64,000 nt of DNA from Smallanthus sonchifolius (lineage: Eukaryota; Streptophyta; Magnoliopsida; Asterales; Asteraceae): NCBI GenBank assembly GCA_023525975.1, contig CM042020.1, forward strand, positions 111,957,207 through 112,021,206. Direction: 5' to 3'. Below the pieces are notes generated by a model, which did not search any database, was not told where the DNA came from, and was given only the letters and a program-made list of their open reading frames with translations. This document shows positions 9,578 through 20,700 of this stretch, in pieces; the first letter of the stretch is position 1, and each line of letters starts with the position of its first letter. Position numbers and translations under genes: made by a program.

Positions 9578-10675
9578 ATGGCTAGAACTAGAGATAGGGG
9601 TGGAGGATGAGCTGGTGGTCTTGTGGTGGTCGTGGTGGCATTATTGCCGGACTACAACCCAAAGCACCCACTAATGGAAGAAAAACCCACCAAAATAAAC
9701 CTGTTAGGGAAGACACTCCTCTCGTAGAGAATGAAACCAACTCTATGCACACTGATTATAGAGTTGTGTTGGAGGCCATTGTTAGGGAAGCCATTGCTGA
9801 TGAAGTGTATCAGGTGATCTGTAACACCATGCCTGAAATAATGGCTGAGGCTCTTAAATCTGTTACTGATGAGGTAAGGACCGGGAAGAAAGGCAAATAG
9901 AAGGATGGTAAAAGAGGCACCGGGAGAAAAGGCATAGAACCCGAGACGGTTATTAGTAGTGATGAAGATAGTGAAGGGGACTATGATAGAGGAACCTTCA
10001 GGAGATGCAACTATGGGGATTATAAGGAGTGTAGTCCTCCAACATTTGGTGGTACTAAGGATGTGCAGCCGCTCATAAGTGGATTAGGGAAATAGAAGCT
10101 GCAATCAAAATCAGTGAGTGTAAGGAGGATCAGAAAGAGAAGTATGTTGGTCACTCCTTTGTGTCTGAAGCTTTGTGTTGGTGGGATAACATTATTCAGG
10201 CACAAGGGAGAGAGCTAATCAGAGAATGAAGTGAGATAAATAGAAGAGGTTAGTAATTGAACGGTTCTGCCTAACAAATGAACTGGATAAGGTGGAAAAG
10301 AGATTTCTGACACTTGAGGCTAGAAGTATGGCTCATTAGGAATACACTACTAAATTTAATGAGTTGGCTAGCTTGGTTCCTGAATTGAGGCCAAAAGGAT
10401 CAATCGGTATGTTTAGGGGTTCCCGATTGATATTCACAGGCATGTGTAGACAACTAACCTGACTACGTTTCGGACAGCCGTGGAGCTTAGTGGGAAGTTG
10501 TATGATGAGAGGGAGGAGGTTCGTCCGTCTGAACCGAAGAAGACTTGGGTTAATAACAACAGTAATGGTAAATGGTTTAGAGATGACAATCATAGACCTT
10601 CAGAGGAGAAAGTCAAGGTAGAGGGACGAGACTCAAAAGGGGGAAATTCTTATGATAGAAGAGATTGCCGTAAGT
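9578..10675 (+). pseudogene. Decayed Ty3/gypsy (chromovirus-like) gag
   Basis: Starting at an ATG at 9578 (MARTRDRGGG), the reading parallels the N-terminus of the intact element at 33557 (MARRGNGRRGG). Later pieces read ISECKEDQKEKYVGHSFVSE and ALCWWDNIIQAQG, which is the retrotransposon Gag capsid region. Several in-frame stops (first in codon 11) and frameshifts break it. It ends near a possible zinc-knuckle start (CRKYG) where unrelated foldback DNA begins. No protease, RT or integrase follows, so the element was truncated and is inactive. Confidence 0.7.
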
Positions 10676-11335
10676 ATGGACTCGTATTGAAAAACGCGTA
10701 CATTTTTTTTCCGTATCAAATGCTAATGAGCAAACAACATCGTTGCAAGTGTTTTGGTATTATCGTAACCGATAACTGTTGTCGATTTTATGGTTTTCGA
10801 CGATCGGGACCGACAACGAACAAACTCCTGCCGCGTAATGCGGGGAAAAAACAACCACACTCCCACCGCGAAGTGCGGGTATTATTTCGTTTTCAGCCCT
10901 TATAATATATACAATATACGCTTTTAACACGTTCATTTTCTAATAATTTTGTTTTTCTGTGATAACTTTCGTTCGTTACATTTAAAAAAAAATTGGAACG
11001 CGCGGCTGTTTTTTGATTTTTTTGGGAACATTCCGGAATAAACTTTTTTAAAAACGTGTTTGTATTCAAAATTGATTGTATTTTACTTGTGCCATCTGCT
11101 ATAGCAAGCGCCGTTACCGTTTAGGTGTCGTGAGAAACCCATCCGCTTATAAGCGAACAACATCGTTAGCAGTGTTATGGTTTCATCGTTTCATGTATTG
11201 GTGTTCACTTTTATGGTTTTTGACGAGTCAAAGCGATGACGACTAAACTCATGCTGCGTTATGCGGAGAAAAAACTACCGCGCTCCCTCACGAAGCGTGG
11301 GGTAAAAAGACTAGTTACTTTAAAAGCTGATAAAA
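10676..11335. mobile_element. Fragment of the foldback family seen at 22312-23650
   Basis: It shares with the element at 22312-23650 blocks such as 'cccttataatatatacaatatacgctttta', 'ttcgttcgtta', 'gcgcggctgtttttt' and 'ttatggttttcgacga', in partly inverted order. It contains short GC-rich palindromic pieces (ccgcgaagtgcggg; ccgcgctccctcacgaagcg). It lies directly against the broken gag and so probably marks an insertion or deletion junction. No coding. Confidence 0.45.
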
Positions 11336-11407
11336 AATCGTACATAAACAAAACAAAACTTTTATCTTTTTTTTAACTAGGGAGATGTTAGCTTTTTTTC
11401 TTGGGAA

Positions 11408-11926
11408 ATTGGATTTTAATAATCCCACCTTTTACCAACTGGCTAATAATAATCTTACCATCAATCTCTACTTTCAAACTATTTTCTTACATTGGACCCC
11501 CCGTTAAAAAAAATTAACACCGTTAGATTTTATATGACGTGGACATCTGCAAATCGTCGAAAAGTCGAGCCAAGCTAGCAGTGGTCTCATGGTGGGTTTT
11601 GAGATTGGCTCTGGTGGTATTTAACGGGTCTCGTTTTCCCGGCAAGTCCAAACGGAGACAACGGTGGTGTTTAACGGTGAAGACGGTGACAGACTAGGTT
11701 TTGCAGACCACCGCTCCGACGAAGGAGGTGGCTAGGGTTCCAGCTTGAGTCGAATTTCCGGCGGTTTGCAGATGTCCACGTCATATAAAATCTAACGGCG
11801 TTAAGTTTTTTTAACGGGGGGTCCAATGTAAGAAAATAGTTTAAAAGTAGGGACTGGTGGTAAGAATATTTTCAGTTTGGATTATTATTGACAAATTAGT
11901 AAAATGTGGGATTATTAAAATCCAAT
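11408..11926. mobile_element. Second copy of the long-armed foldback family
   Basis: The left end attggattttaataatccca is mirrored at the right (tgggattattaaaatccaat), and the arms share the landmarks of 3262-3798 ('tgacgtggacatctgca', 'taacggcgttaag'). The centre is less symmetric here: about 120 bp (11650-11770) including 'gaagacggtgacagac' are not mirrored, so the other copy is the more perfect palindrome. No clear target duplication. Confidence 0.7.
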
Positions 11927-12093
11927 AATACTTGTTTTCTTTTTTTAAATCAAAAATGATTTTCGGTCAATATTTGTTCTTACATTGTTTTCAGGTCTTT
12001 TGTTTAGTTAAGTAATTTTGTGAGTGACTTTTTGGTGTAGTGCGTAAACATGTAGCGCGAACATGGACTTCGCTAAATGCGAAGTTTATATTG

Positions 12094-12209
12094 TTTTTTT
12101 AAGGTAATTTCTTAATTCATGTGTGAGTGATACTTGAATTCATGACCTACTCAATCTTTGGTGTTTCTAGAGGATTTTCCTCTACCACTGGGACACTAAC
12201 CCCAATGGC
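12094..12209 (-). mobile_element. tRNA-derived SINE (minus strand)
   Basis: Read on the minus strand it contains an A-box-like region (ttagtgtcccagtggtagag), the shared body 'gaggaaaatcctctagaaac', a degenerate B-box (gaattcaagtatc) and the end 'aagaaattacctt' followed by an A-run. It is flanked by 15-bp duplications differing at one base: gcgaagtttatattg at 12079-12093 and gcgaagttcatattg at 12210-12224. The same family is present at 14141-14251. Being non-autonomous, it depends on a LINE for mobility. Confidence 0.75.
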
Positions 12210-12224
12210 GCGAAGTTCATATTG

Positions 12225-14126
12225 TGATTGTTCATTTTAAAACGAAGGAGACTTTGCTACACTTGCGAAGTCTATACTCTATATATAACACAAAAGTAGG
12301 ACATTATATGTGAAGGGTTTAAAAAATTATTTACTAAATTTTATGATTTATAGAGATTTGATTGATAGGGGGCACGTTAAGAAAGAAAGGGGAAGTGGTG
12401 TTTGTGGTGTGATTGATAAAAATACTATAAGGTTGAATAGCAAACTATATATAGTTTCGAGTGCAGACAAATCAAACTGACTAGGTTAATTAGATCTATG
12501 CGAACACACTGCTTTAGCGATTCGGTTTTTGTGGTTTGACTATTTGAATTTTTTTTTTTTCGCAAATTCTAGTTTATACAAAAAAATTTTAAAATGATAA
12601 AAATGGATCGAAGTAATACATATCCATAAGTGGGTATTCTAAAAATAAATAAAAAAATTACGTGAAAAAATATTAAATTGTCAATTTGGTTATACGGCCA
12701 TGTTCCATGTTCGAAACCGTTAGTAGTACTGTTAAATCGTTAAAACTGCAGATCGTATAAATCTTAAACTCGCCGAATCAACTGGTTTGTTTGGATTTAG
12801 TTGGTTGGATGGATTTAATGATTTATGTATGCCATTAGAAGAGAGGGTATATCTAGCATATAAATTATTGATGCACTCATTATGCTAGAATGACAAAAAT
12901 ATCTAGGGCAACTGTTGCATTGTCAATTATCAAGACTTTCTGGATATTACTTCATATTATAAAACCATTGAAAACGATGCGACGTGTGTCGTATTTGAGA
13001 CTTATTTTATGTTTGTGGCTTTGGTTTATTTGTCTTTTGAAAACTTAGGACCCTACGTAGTTGTATTTAAGAAACTTAGAATATTTTATTTTTAATCAAG
13101 TTAGGTGAGGCGGAGTGGACGTGGGATGGGGCGTGGGGTGCCGCACAGACGGAAACACCGCCCTGCCCCATCGATACGACAAAATTTGTTCCCATTTCGG
13201 CATGATTTTCCCGATGCTCTCCCGAAACAATTGATATTATCGTTTTTATTATTATTATTATATTATTGTATTAATATTATTATTATTATTATTATTATTT
13301 TAATTTAAGATTTAGTTTGATTTTTTTAATAACTTGTGTTCGTTAACTTAAAAAAAAATCTAAATGCACAGTTTTGTTTATTTTTTTTGTCAATATTCCG
13401 ATATAAATTTTAATGAATATTGAGTTGTATTCAAAATAAAGTTTTTTTTGGGCACGCAGAGAGTTTTGTGAAATGATCTCAATAGCTACGTTTAAACGGT
13501 TACATTTTAAAATAAAATATTTTTTGGACTCCGGATATTATTTTGTATCTTGTAAAAGAGGAGTTAAATGTCGATACCGGAAAAAAAATTGAATGGTAGG
13601 ATGTGACGAAAACCGGTATGAGAAGATGCTTCCGCCTTGTAGAAGATTATTTAAATTTATGTAATTTTTCCATATTTTAAGTAAATGGAATGTTTTTTTT
13701 ATTAGTTTGAAAATTAATTTTGTATTTTTTAATATTTGTTTTTATTTACTTTTAATTAATATTATATTTTTAACTAGATTTTATTAAGTTTATTAAATTT
13801 AATTAAAAAAAATGATTTAAGTATGAAAAAAAGACGAATTCTGCCCATTTAAGGATGGATCGGGAAATAATAAAAAAAATTGATGTAAGGTTGATGTGGA
13901 AAAAAAGATAGTATCAAGGAAACAAAAAAAAGGGGGAAAGATCGACTCCCCAACCCATATGGTTATTAGCACATTAATCATATAGTACATATTTGCATGT
14001 AATTAACTTGAGGCATCATTGGCTTAGTGCATATTTGCATGTCCACAAAAGATCAATTGTACCCTTTAACTATTTTGTATTTTTTTTAATTTTTAATTGA
14101 AAGAATTGTAATTAATGGTGTTAACA
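12225..14126. other. Non-coding AT-rich DNA with an ATT microsatellite
   Basis: No convincing gene or element end is present. An imperfect (ATT)n microsatellite lies at 13245-13303. The stretch 12530-13960 is mostly AT-rich low-complexity sequence. Confidence 0.5.
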
Positions 14127-14140
14127 GTGTAATGTCATTA

Positions 14141-14251
14141 GGGTTGGTGGCCTAGTGGTAGAGGAAACTCCTTTAGAAACATCAAGTTTAAATAGATTAT
14201 GGGTTCAAATCCCACTCCTAACAGAAATTAAGAAATTTACCTTTCAAAAAA
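14141..14251 (+). mobile_element. tRNA-derived SINE (plus strand)
   Basis: It has an A-box (tggcctagtggtagagg) and a clear B-box (gggttcaaatccc), followed by 'aagaaatttacctttc' and an A-run. It has the same body (tagaggaaactcctttagaa) as the SINE at 12094-12209. Imperfect flanking duplications gtgtaatgt (14127-14135) and gtgttatgt (14252-14260) are present. The better-preserved B-box suggests it is the younger or less decayed of the two. Confidence 0.8.
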
Positions 14252-14418
14252 GTGTTATGTATAATATATGCTTGTCTATTTATACATTACCACACAGAAA
14301 TAAATAAATAAGGAAATTATGTAAAAATGTTGATTTATTGGTGTGGGCCACGGGCACCTCCGTGTCAGCAATGCCCATTTCACCGGCCATCTTCTTTAAC
14401 AAGCAGCCTTCCTCCCGC

Positions 14419-14571
14419 ATGGCTTCCCTTCTTTCTCCTCCCCCTCTCACAAACCTCTTCTCTGCCCCAGAGCCCAGGGGCGGCCACCACTCTCTCTTCG
14501 CTACGTCTGCAACCTCTCCTCTCTTTTCCATGTCCCCTCACAGATGCCGCAATGCGAATGGAGTTAAGTAG
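14419..14571 (+). CDS. Possible orphan first exon with transit-peptide-like sequence
   Basis: An ATG in good plant context (cgcATGGCTTCC) opens 50 residues beginning MASLLSPPPLTNLFSAPE, rich in Ser, Ala, Pro and Arg and almost free of acidic residues, ending NANGVK then a stop. This composition and the Met-Ala-Ser start are typical of chloroplast transit peptides. The GC content is far above the surroundings. No downstream exon is visible: AT-rich DNA and a MITE arm follow within 120 bp. It could be the first exon of a gene broken by repeats, a gene fragment carried by a transposon, or chance. Confidence 0.3.
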   Translation: MASLLSPPPLTNLFSAPEPRGGHHSLFATSATSPLFSMSPHRCRNANGVK

Positions 14572-14684
14572 TTAACTTGTTTCTATTTTGTATATGTTTT
14601 ATTCGCTTACATAATTTTTGTTTTCCTTCATTTGCAATTTGATAAACTTAATGATGCGTAGATTTTTTTAATAAATAAATATAA

Positions 14685-14819
14685 ATTTACATACATAAAT
14701 TTATTTTTTTATATTGTATTCTAATAATAAAGATAGTAAAAATAAAAAAATGATTTTGATTTGTTTTTTGACGAGTTCTTAAAATATTTAAAACTTTTCA
14801 AATGATCCATTCTCTATAT
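14685..14819 (+). mobile_element. Right half of a MITE-3 family element
   Basis: It matches the right arm of 4063-4461 (ttttttatattgtattctaa, aataaagatagtaaaaat, gacgagttctt, tttcaaatgatcc) and runs into a (TA)n tract at 14816-14833. It is the counterpart of the isolated left half at 8255-8385. Confidence 0.6.
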
Positions 14820-15058
14820 ATATATATATATATTGCTAAACACTTAAACCCATTAACATTATATTTATTTTAGGCCTATTAAACATTAGAACTCATTTTC
14901 AATTAAGCTCATTACTTAATAATACTCATTAGGGGTCAATTTTTTTCTACTCGCCCTAGGCCCATGAATTTTCAAGGATTCTCGGGGACAGCCTTACCAA
15001 TCGTAAAATCGTACTAGTCTCATCCTCACTAGTCACGACGTAATGTGATTACTTATTA

Positions 15059-15206
15059 TTATTTTTTTTGAACAACAATACGCAATTTTAGAACCACCTA
15101 AACTACTCCAAATAATTACACCAATCCATCTATAACGAAGCTCAAATCCTTAACCTCAAGAGAAGAGCTTTGCCATTGAACCGAAAAAACACATACACCC
15201 CCAATC
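15059..15206 (-). mobile_element. SINE-like retroposon with perfect 16-bp target duplication
   Basis: The 148-bp insert is flanked by atgtgattacttatta at 15043-15058 and again, identical, at 15207-15222. On the minus strand it starts with tRNA-like A-box sequence (cggttcaatggcaaagc), has a poor B-box (ggatttgagcttc) and ends in an A-run (plus-strand T-run at 15062-15069). Perfect long target duplication plus a poly(A) end indicates LINE-machinery retroposition. It is not the same family as the other two SINEs. Confidence 0.75.
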
Positions 15207-15237
15207 ATGTGATTACTTATTAACAATTGGATTTCAT

Positions 15238-15913
15238 CAGTGTTTTTAAACCCGGACCGGACCGGCCGGCCGGACCGGTTGGACCGGGAACCGGAGGTCT
15301 GGACGGTCCGGTTACGTATGTTGAAACGGTCCTGCAGCGACCCGTCGGTCGGACCGGTCAGACCGGTGGTCGGACCGGAAACCACGGTTGGACCGGAGAT
15401 AACTAAGTGAAATACCGACATGGACCAACGCCGGCGATGGAGATGCGGTGGTTCGTTGAAGACTTTGAGTGGAAGATGAAGACGGCGGAGATGCGGCGGT
15501 TCGTTGTAGACTTGAGCGGGAGATGGAGACGGAGGAGATGCGGTGGTTCGTTGGCCGGATACTTGAGCGGGAGATGGAGATGCGGTGGAGGAAGAAGAAG
15601 ACCTCTTGGGCTTGGCGGCTATGGAAACAGGAAAGTGACGATTAAGCATATTAGGTTTAAAATGTTTCTTGTTTACCCCTTAAAAAGAATATGTACACTT
15701 TTAATCTTATTTATCTTTTATTTTTATATTTAGTCCCTCAACATGTAATAAGCTTCAACTTACTCCATTTATATTTATAGTCTATATTAAAAGGTATATA
15801 AACTATTTATTTAGTCATCCGGTTCTTAAATCCGGTCCGACCGGTCGGACCGGTCAGACCAGTGAACCAGTAAGATTACCGGTTCGTTGTCCGGTCCGGT
15901 TATGAAAACATTG
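15238..15913. mobile_element. Non-autonomous hAT element, AACCGG-rich, perfect 8-bp duplication
   Basis: Terminal repeats CAGTGTTTTTAAACCCGG (left) and the inverse of CAATGTTTTCATAACCGG (right) are flanked by gatttcat at 15230-15237 and 15914-15921. The subterminal regions are dense in GGACCGG/CCGGTCC motifs on both strands, as in hAT transposase-binding ends. The interior (15415-15600) holds a GC-rich stretch with imperfect repeats of 'gagatgcggtggttcgtt', possibly a captured fragment. No transposase is present. Confidence 0.85.
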
Positions 15914-16073
15914 GATTTCATCACCCGGATGTTCGTTTTCTTTCCATGTTTGACTTGGGGGTATTTTTGTCATTTCCATTTTAATCATACCAAGTAAGAA
16001 ATTAAACAATATTGATTGTACATGTAGGCCAATGGTGTTTTTTTTAACGGTCATAAAATAATAAACTATGATA

Positions 16074-16364
16074 CTAAGGGTGGTGGGAGTGGTACCCTCC
16101 CACTTCGAACTATCATTTCAAACCCACCAGTGAGAATATGTCACCACATTTTGACAAACTATCCTCCATGGTAGGAGTGGTACCATCCAAACTAACATCC
16201 CAAACTCTCGTTCAATGGTCCTCCCCCTCTTCTCCCCTTTCTTTCGGAGGGTTTCCAAAGCCGCTAATCTTTCCTGCACCTCCTTACCCGCTTGAACCCG
16301 TGGTAGTGGGAGTGGTACCCGTCCTTACCCGCCCCTTACCTGCTATGCACTCCCAGTGCCCTAG
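16074..16364. mobile_element. Short TIR MITE, PIF/Harbinger-like
   Basis: The left end actaagggtggtgggagtgg and the right end (cactcccagtgccctagt) are imperfect inverted repeats. The interior repeats 'gggagtggtacc' motifs. Only a 3-bp-scale flanking repeat is possible, which would fit PIF/Harbinger, but the boundary is not exact. Confidence 0.5.
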
Positions 16365-16485
16365 TATCTGTAAAAGATTGAATCTGATTAAATTTGTGGG
16401 GGCAAGGCATTATAGGACATTAATTGTTGATATCATTCGACTAAAAACCACTCGGTTCAAAAACAACCCATACGCAATTAAATTA

Positions 16486-17210
16486 CAGAGTAAACTATCA
16501 TTTTCGTCCACGTGGTTTAGTCACTTTTGTTATTTTCATTCAAAAAGTTTATTTTTCTTCAGTGTATGCCTGTGGTTTACAAAAATTGTCATTTTCATCC
16601 AATCAGTTAACTCTATCTATATTTTGACGTTAAATGAGAGGTACTTAGGTCTTTTTTGTATATATTTTTATTTTATCCATATTTTAAACCCTTAATTATT
16701 TCATCCATCCCCTTAAACCGTATTAACCCTAATTACCCTATTACGATCGTCCTTATGACCAGCATCTTCTTAACCTTGATCGTCCCTTTGGCCATCATCT
16801 TCTTAATCCCGATCGTACATGAGGCCATCATCTTCTTGAATTACGATCGTCCACGTGGTAATTCAAGAAGATGATAGCCACATGTACGATCGTAACTCAA
16901 GAAGATGATGGCCACATGGACGATCAAGATTTAAGAAGATGATGGTCACAAGGACGATCGTAATAGGGTAATTATGGTTAATACGGTTCAAGGGGACGTG
17001 GGAAATAATTAAGAGTTTAAAATGTTAATAAAATAAAGAAATATATAAAAAAAGACCTAAATACCCCTCATTTAACGTTAAAATATGGATGAAATTAACT
17101 GATAGGATAAAATGACAAGTTTTATAAATCACGATAACACACAGAAATTTTTTTTTTAATAAAACTAATAAAAGTGATTAAACTATATGGACGAAAATGA
17201 TATTTACTCT
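16486..17210. mobile_element. Large foldback element with internal GATCGTCC repeats
   Basis: Arms of about 360 bp are mirror images around about 16855 (left cagagtaaactatcattttc, right gaaaatgatatttactct). Each arm carries three copies of a roughly 43-bp unit containing 'acgatcgtcc' and 'ggccatcatcttctt' or its inverse. Any long reading frame crossing it is a by-product of the palindrome. No clean target duplication was found. Confidence 0.7.
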
Positions 17211-17951
17211 AAATTAAAATAGATTCTAAAAACACAATGATAAGAATACTTATCAAATATAAAATGATGAGGGCAACTTGCAAATCCCATTATATATCCC
17301 GTCACATAATTAATAATTAATCTAAAATGAAGGTTTAGTTGACCTTTTGAGAGACAAATCATAATAAAGCCATAATAATAAACTATCAGTCATAATTAAT
17401 TTTCCATAATGGAAATTTTACACGTAAAGCAGATTTGTATTTATTCGTTCTCATTTGTCATTAGAAAATGCGACACTTGTTCATTCTTTTGTAGTTTCCT
17501 GATCATGATAATGCAACTTATTATCATTTTAAGATTGATCCATGCATAAGTGAGGGTATTTTAGTAAAAGCAAAGTAAGATGTTAAAAACATACTCTCAT
17601 TTACTTTAGTGAGAGGGGTCTTAAAAATGGTGATTCAACTTTGGGAACAAAAACAAAAGTTGTTGATCTTTTGTCAAGAAAGCAACTTTTTCAAGAGGTA
17701 ATGTTAATATTTTAGCTCTCTAGATCACATTAGGGGTGAAAAGTATGAGATACATAAAATATTTTCATGGAAGAAAAATTTATGTAAAACATTTTTAAGA
17801 AATTAAAATTCTATTAAAATGTAAAAATGAGAAAAAAAAACTACATCTTACTATTATTTTCTATGCTTTTGCTTGTGGTGGGGATGGGGGTGATTCTTGG
17901 TGGTGGTTAACAAGTAATGGTGTTTGTCAAAGAAGGGGAAAGAGGAAGGTT

Positions 17952-18241
17952 GGGGATCGGGATCGTAAGAAGGTAACGACCGAATTAACACACCAAATTG
18001 AATAACACATTCGACTTTTTTTTATTATAAGAACTTTGAAACTATTACAAGTGAATTGATTGAATGATGAATGAATAAAATAAAAAAACTAAACCCTTAT
18101 TTATAACTATTCAAAACTTGGTGAGAAAGTTTTAGACTCATTCTAAAATACTAACTAAAATAACTCAATTACCAAAAGATAAACAAACTTAATGACTAAG
18201 TTATTATTATAACCCATTCAACTTTATGATCTCCTCTAAAC
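17952..18241 (-). mobile_element. Ty1/copia LTR remnant, same family as the LTR at 58614-59160
   Basis: On the minus strand it reads gaggagatcataaagttgaa, ggttataataataacttag and ends in ggtcgttaccttcttacgat, matching the copia LTR at the right of the window block by block. A purine-rich stretch (aaatgggtgg) precedes it on the minus strand, as for a 3' LTR. Internal copia coding sequence is not recognisable to its right. Confidence 0.6.
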
Positions 18242-20029
18242 CACCCATTTGCTAACTTTATCAGAGGATAATGTCAATGGTGTTATGTCACGAGAAGGAG
18301 GAAGAGAGATGGTAGCGGCCTTGCTATTTGATCTAAGGGTGACGGTGGTAGACCGGTAGAGGTTGCGACATTGACATTTAGTGACATCTAACAACAAAAT
18401 AAAAAAATAAAAACAATGGTTGCGTCAAACTGATTAATAATAACTAATTAACTATATACTAGTATTATTTAATTTAGACTAATACTATTGAGTAAATATA
18501 ATTATTATAACAAATTAAGTGAAGGTCCATAAGTATCAATACGGTAAAATGACTATTTTGATCAACCTTTAAGGGAATTTAAAGCAACATCAATTTCTAA
18601 GACTATAGATGTGTCATATTTTAAAATTATAGATCATTCTTGCAATTTTTGATACTTAAAGTATTATTTTTATAACTTCATATAAGCCGTAAAAAGAATT
18701 TACTCTAAACTACATTTCAGGATAATGGAAAAGGAAGTCATTGTCCCCTCTTTGAGTGTAATAGATGGCATATACCTCACATGTCGCATTCTCGAATGTA
18801 TCATTCACATGACATGCCATGCCATGCCATGCCATGCCATAAATAATAATGTTGGCTTTGCTACCCAAAAAATGAACTAATTGTTAGAACTCAAAATTGC
18901 TTGTTGAAGGAAATGCATATTATCTGCTAAAAGGACTTATATAATTAACTAATAATGGATACACAAATTATAAATACCACGCGAGAAGTGGCGGAACCGT
19001 GAAATTTTTTTCATGGGGGTTGGAAATTTTTTGGGGTCGGTACATGGTCTATCGCTAAATTTTAAATTATTTTATTTTGGTTTAGGTCGGGTTGGGTCAC
19101 ATATAAAAATAAAACCTAATTAAATTGCAAATGCATAATAAAAATACATCGATTGTAATTAGAAATGCATAATATAAATACATCATCTACAGAAACATTC
19201 CTTAGAAACTTTGTTTTTCAAAGAAGACTTATATAGATTGATCTTGTGTAACCAAATCTTCACATTTTTCAATGATTTGTTGTGCACCTATTAACCTTAA
19301 TCGCATGATGAGTCAACCTATCTGCTTTATTCCAACTATTAAACTCCTCGGTAAGAAATGCATCTTTGTAAACCTAAATTATTGTATAAAAAAACCTAAA
19401 TTATTAGAGAAAAAGTTAGAAAATACATAAATTGAGGGCTGTTTTGGAATCACGAGAAGACTAGATGACTTAAGAGAGACACGGCAGTTCGGTAGAGCCG
19501 CATATACTTGGTCGCTGGTGGCCTTGTGCCCTAGTCGCCTACTCACCTTATTCATGATTCGACAATCGATAATCGCTATGGACAGTGGACTTTTGGTGGC
19601 CTTATTCAAATTTTGATTAGGGGTGGAGGGTTTTTTTTAGAGACCGTCACTGAACACAAATCACCTCATTCATTGTGACATTAGGTAATGACCAATGGTG
19701 TTAGTGACTAAAATAATATTAATGTGAGTAATGTTGTAATGCCCCCACTTAATTCATTAAAATAGTAAGGGCTAATAAAATTAATTTGGGTCTAAATTGG
19801 GTAAGGTTAAAGTCTAGACCCTAAAACTTTATATTTATTACATTTTTTACAACTTATTTATTTAAATCTGTTTATTTATTTTGTAATAAGTATAAATTTG
19901 TAAAATTTAAATTAACGAGGGTCGGTATCAAAACTTCTTTGGTGTTGTCAAATTTTTTTGAGGGTCGCTCGAGATTATATCGTATATATACTAATAATTT
20001 TTTTTTCATGGGTTTTTGGCGACCCGTAC
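18242..20029. other. Non-coding DNA with a CCATG pentanucleotide run
   Basis: No gene is visible. A short tandem run of 'catgc' occurs at 18812-18840. The blocks near 18970-19060 and 19910-20030 share gcggaacc/gggtcgg-type wording suggestive of an old hAT-like insertion, but ends could not be fixed. Confidence 0.4.
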
Positions 20030-20037
20030 ACAATAGG

Positions 20038-20138
20038 TAGGGGCGGCTCAACTTATAATTATTTTTTTTAAAATGGGGGCCTATTTTTGGGTAGCCGCAA
20101 ACCCTAGCTTGACCCACCAAGCGTATTGGGCCGCCCCA
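20038..20138. mobile_element. 101-bp hAT-type mini-MITE
   Basis: Inverted ends taggggcggctc and gggccgcccca are flanked by acaatagg (20030-20037) and tcaatagg (20139-20146), an 8-bp duplication with one mismatch. GGGGCGG-type ends are common in plant hAT elements. It has no coding capacity. Confidence 0.65.
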
Positions 20139-20700
20139 TCAATAGGCAGGTATGCCAATATATGCGAGTCTGTGTCTCGTATTACCATTATTATCCATAA
20201 AAAGACGAGTTTCCAATGATACACGGAAAAAAAAAATCTATATGCGACTATTACTCGTGTATCACTTACATATAATAGCTATAGATATACTTTTTTTTCC
20301 AAAATTTTCATGGTTTTCAGTTGTTTTATTTATAGAAAACAAAATTTGAGTTAAAACGTTTTATATTCGTTTTGAAATCATGTAATCCAAGGTTTATACA
20401 AGACAACTTTTTATTTTTCAACAATTTAGGATAATGCGAAAGAAATAGATATAATGGGTCCCAAAAATCAATTGAGATTTGTTGCCCAAAGAGGTAATTT
20501 GACTTTTGGATATTTTGATGTTCTCTCTAAACTAATATCTATCCTACACGTGTCAAGATATTAGAATGCCGACAATCGCTATCAGCAGGGTCACTATTAA
20601 TCTGCTCCTTCCAACACAGCGTGTCGTGTACACCTACATAAACATGTAAACGACAAGTAATTCAATTCATACCTAAATGGAGACGATTGCGAGGTAAAAA

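Noticed and set aside
16138..16695. 185-codon open frame
   Set aside because: It crosses from a short MITE into the left arm of an unrelated palindromic element, so it has no continuous origin.
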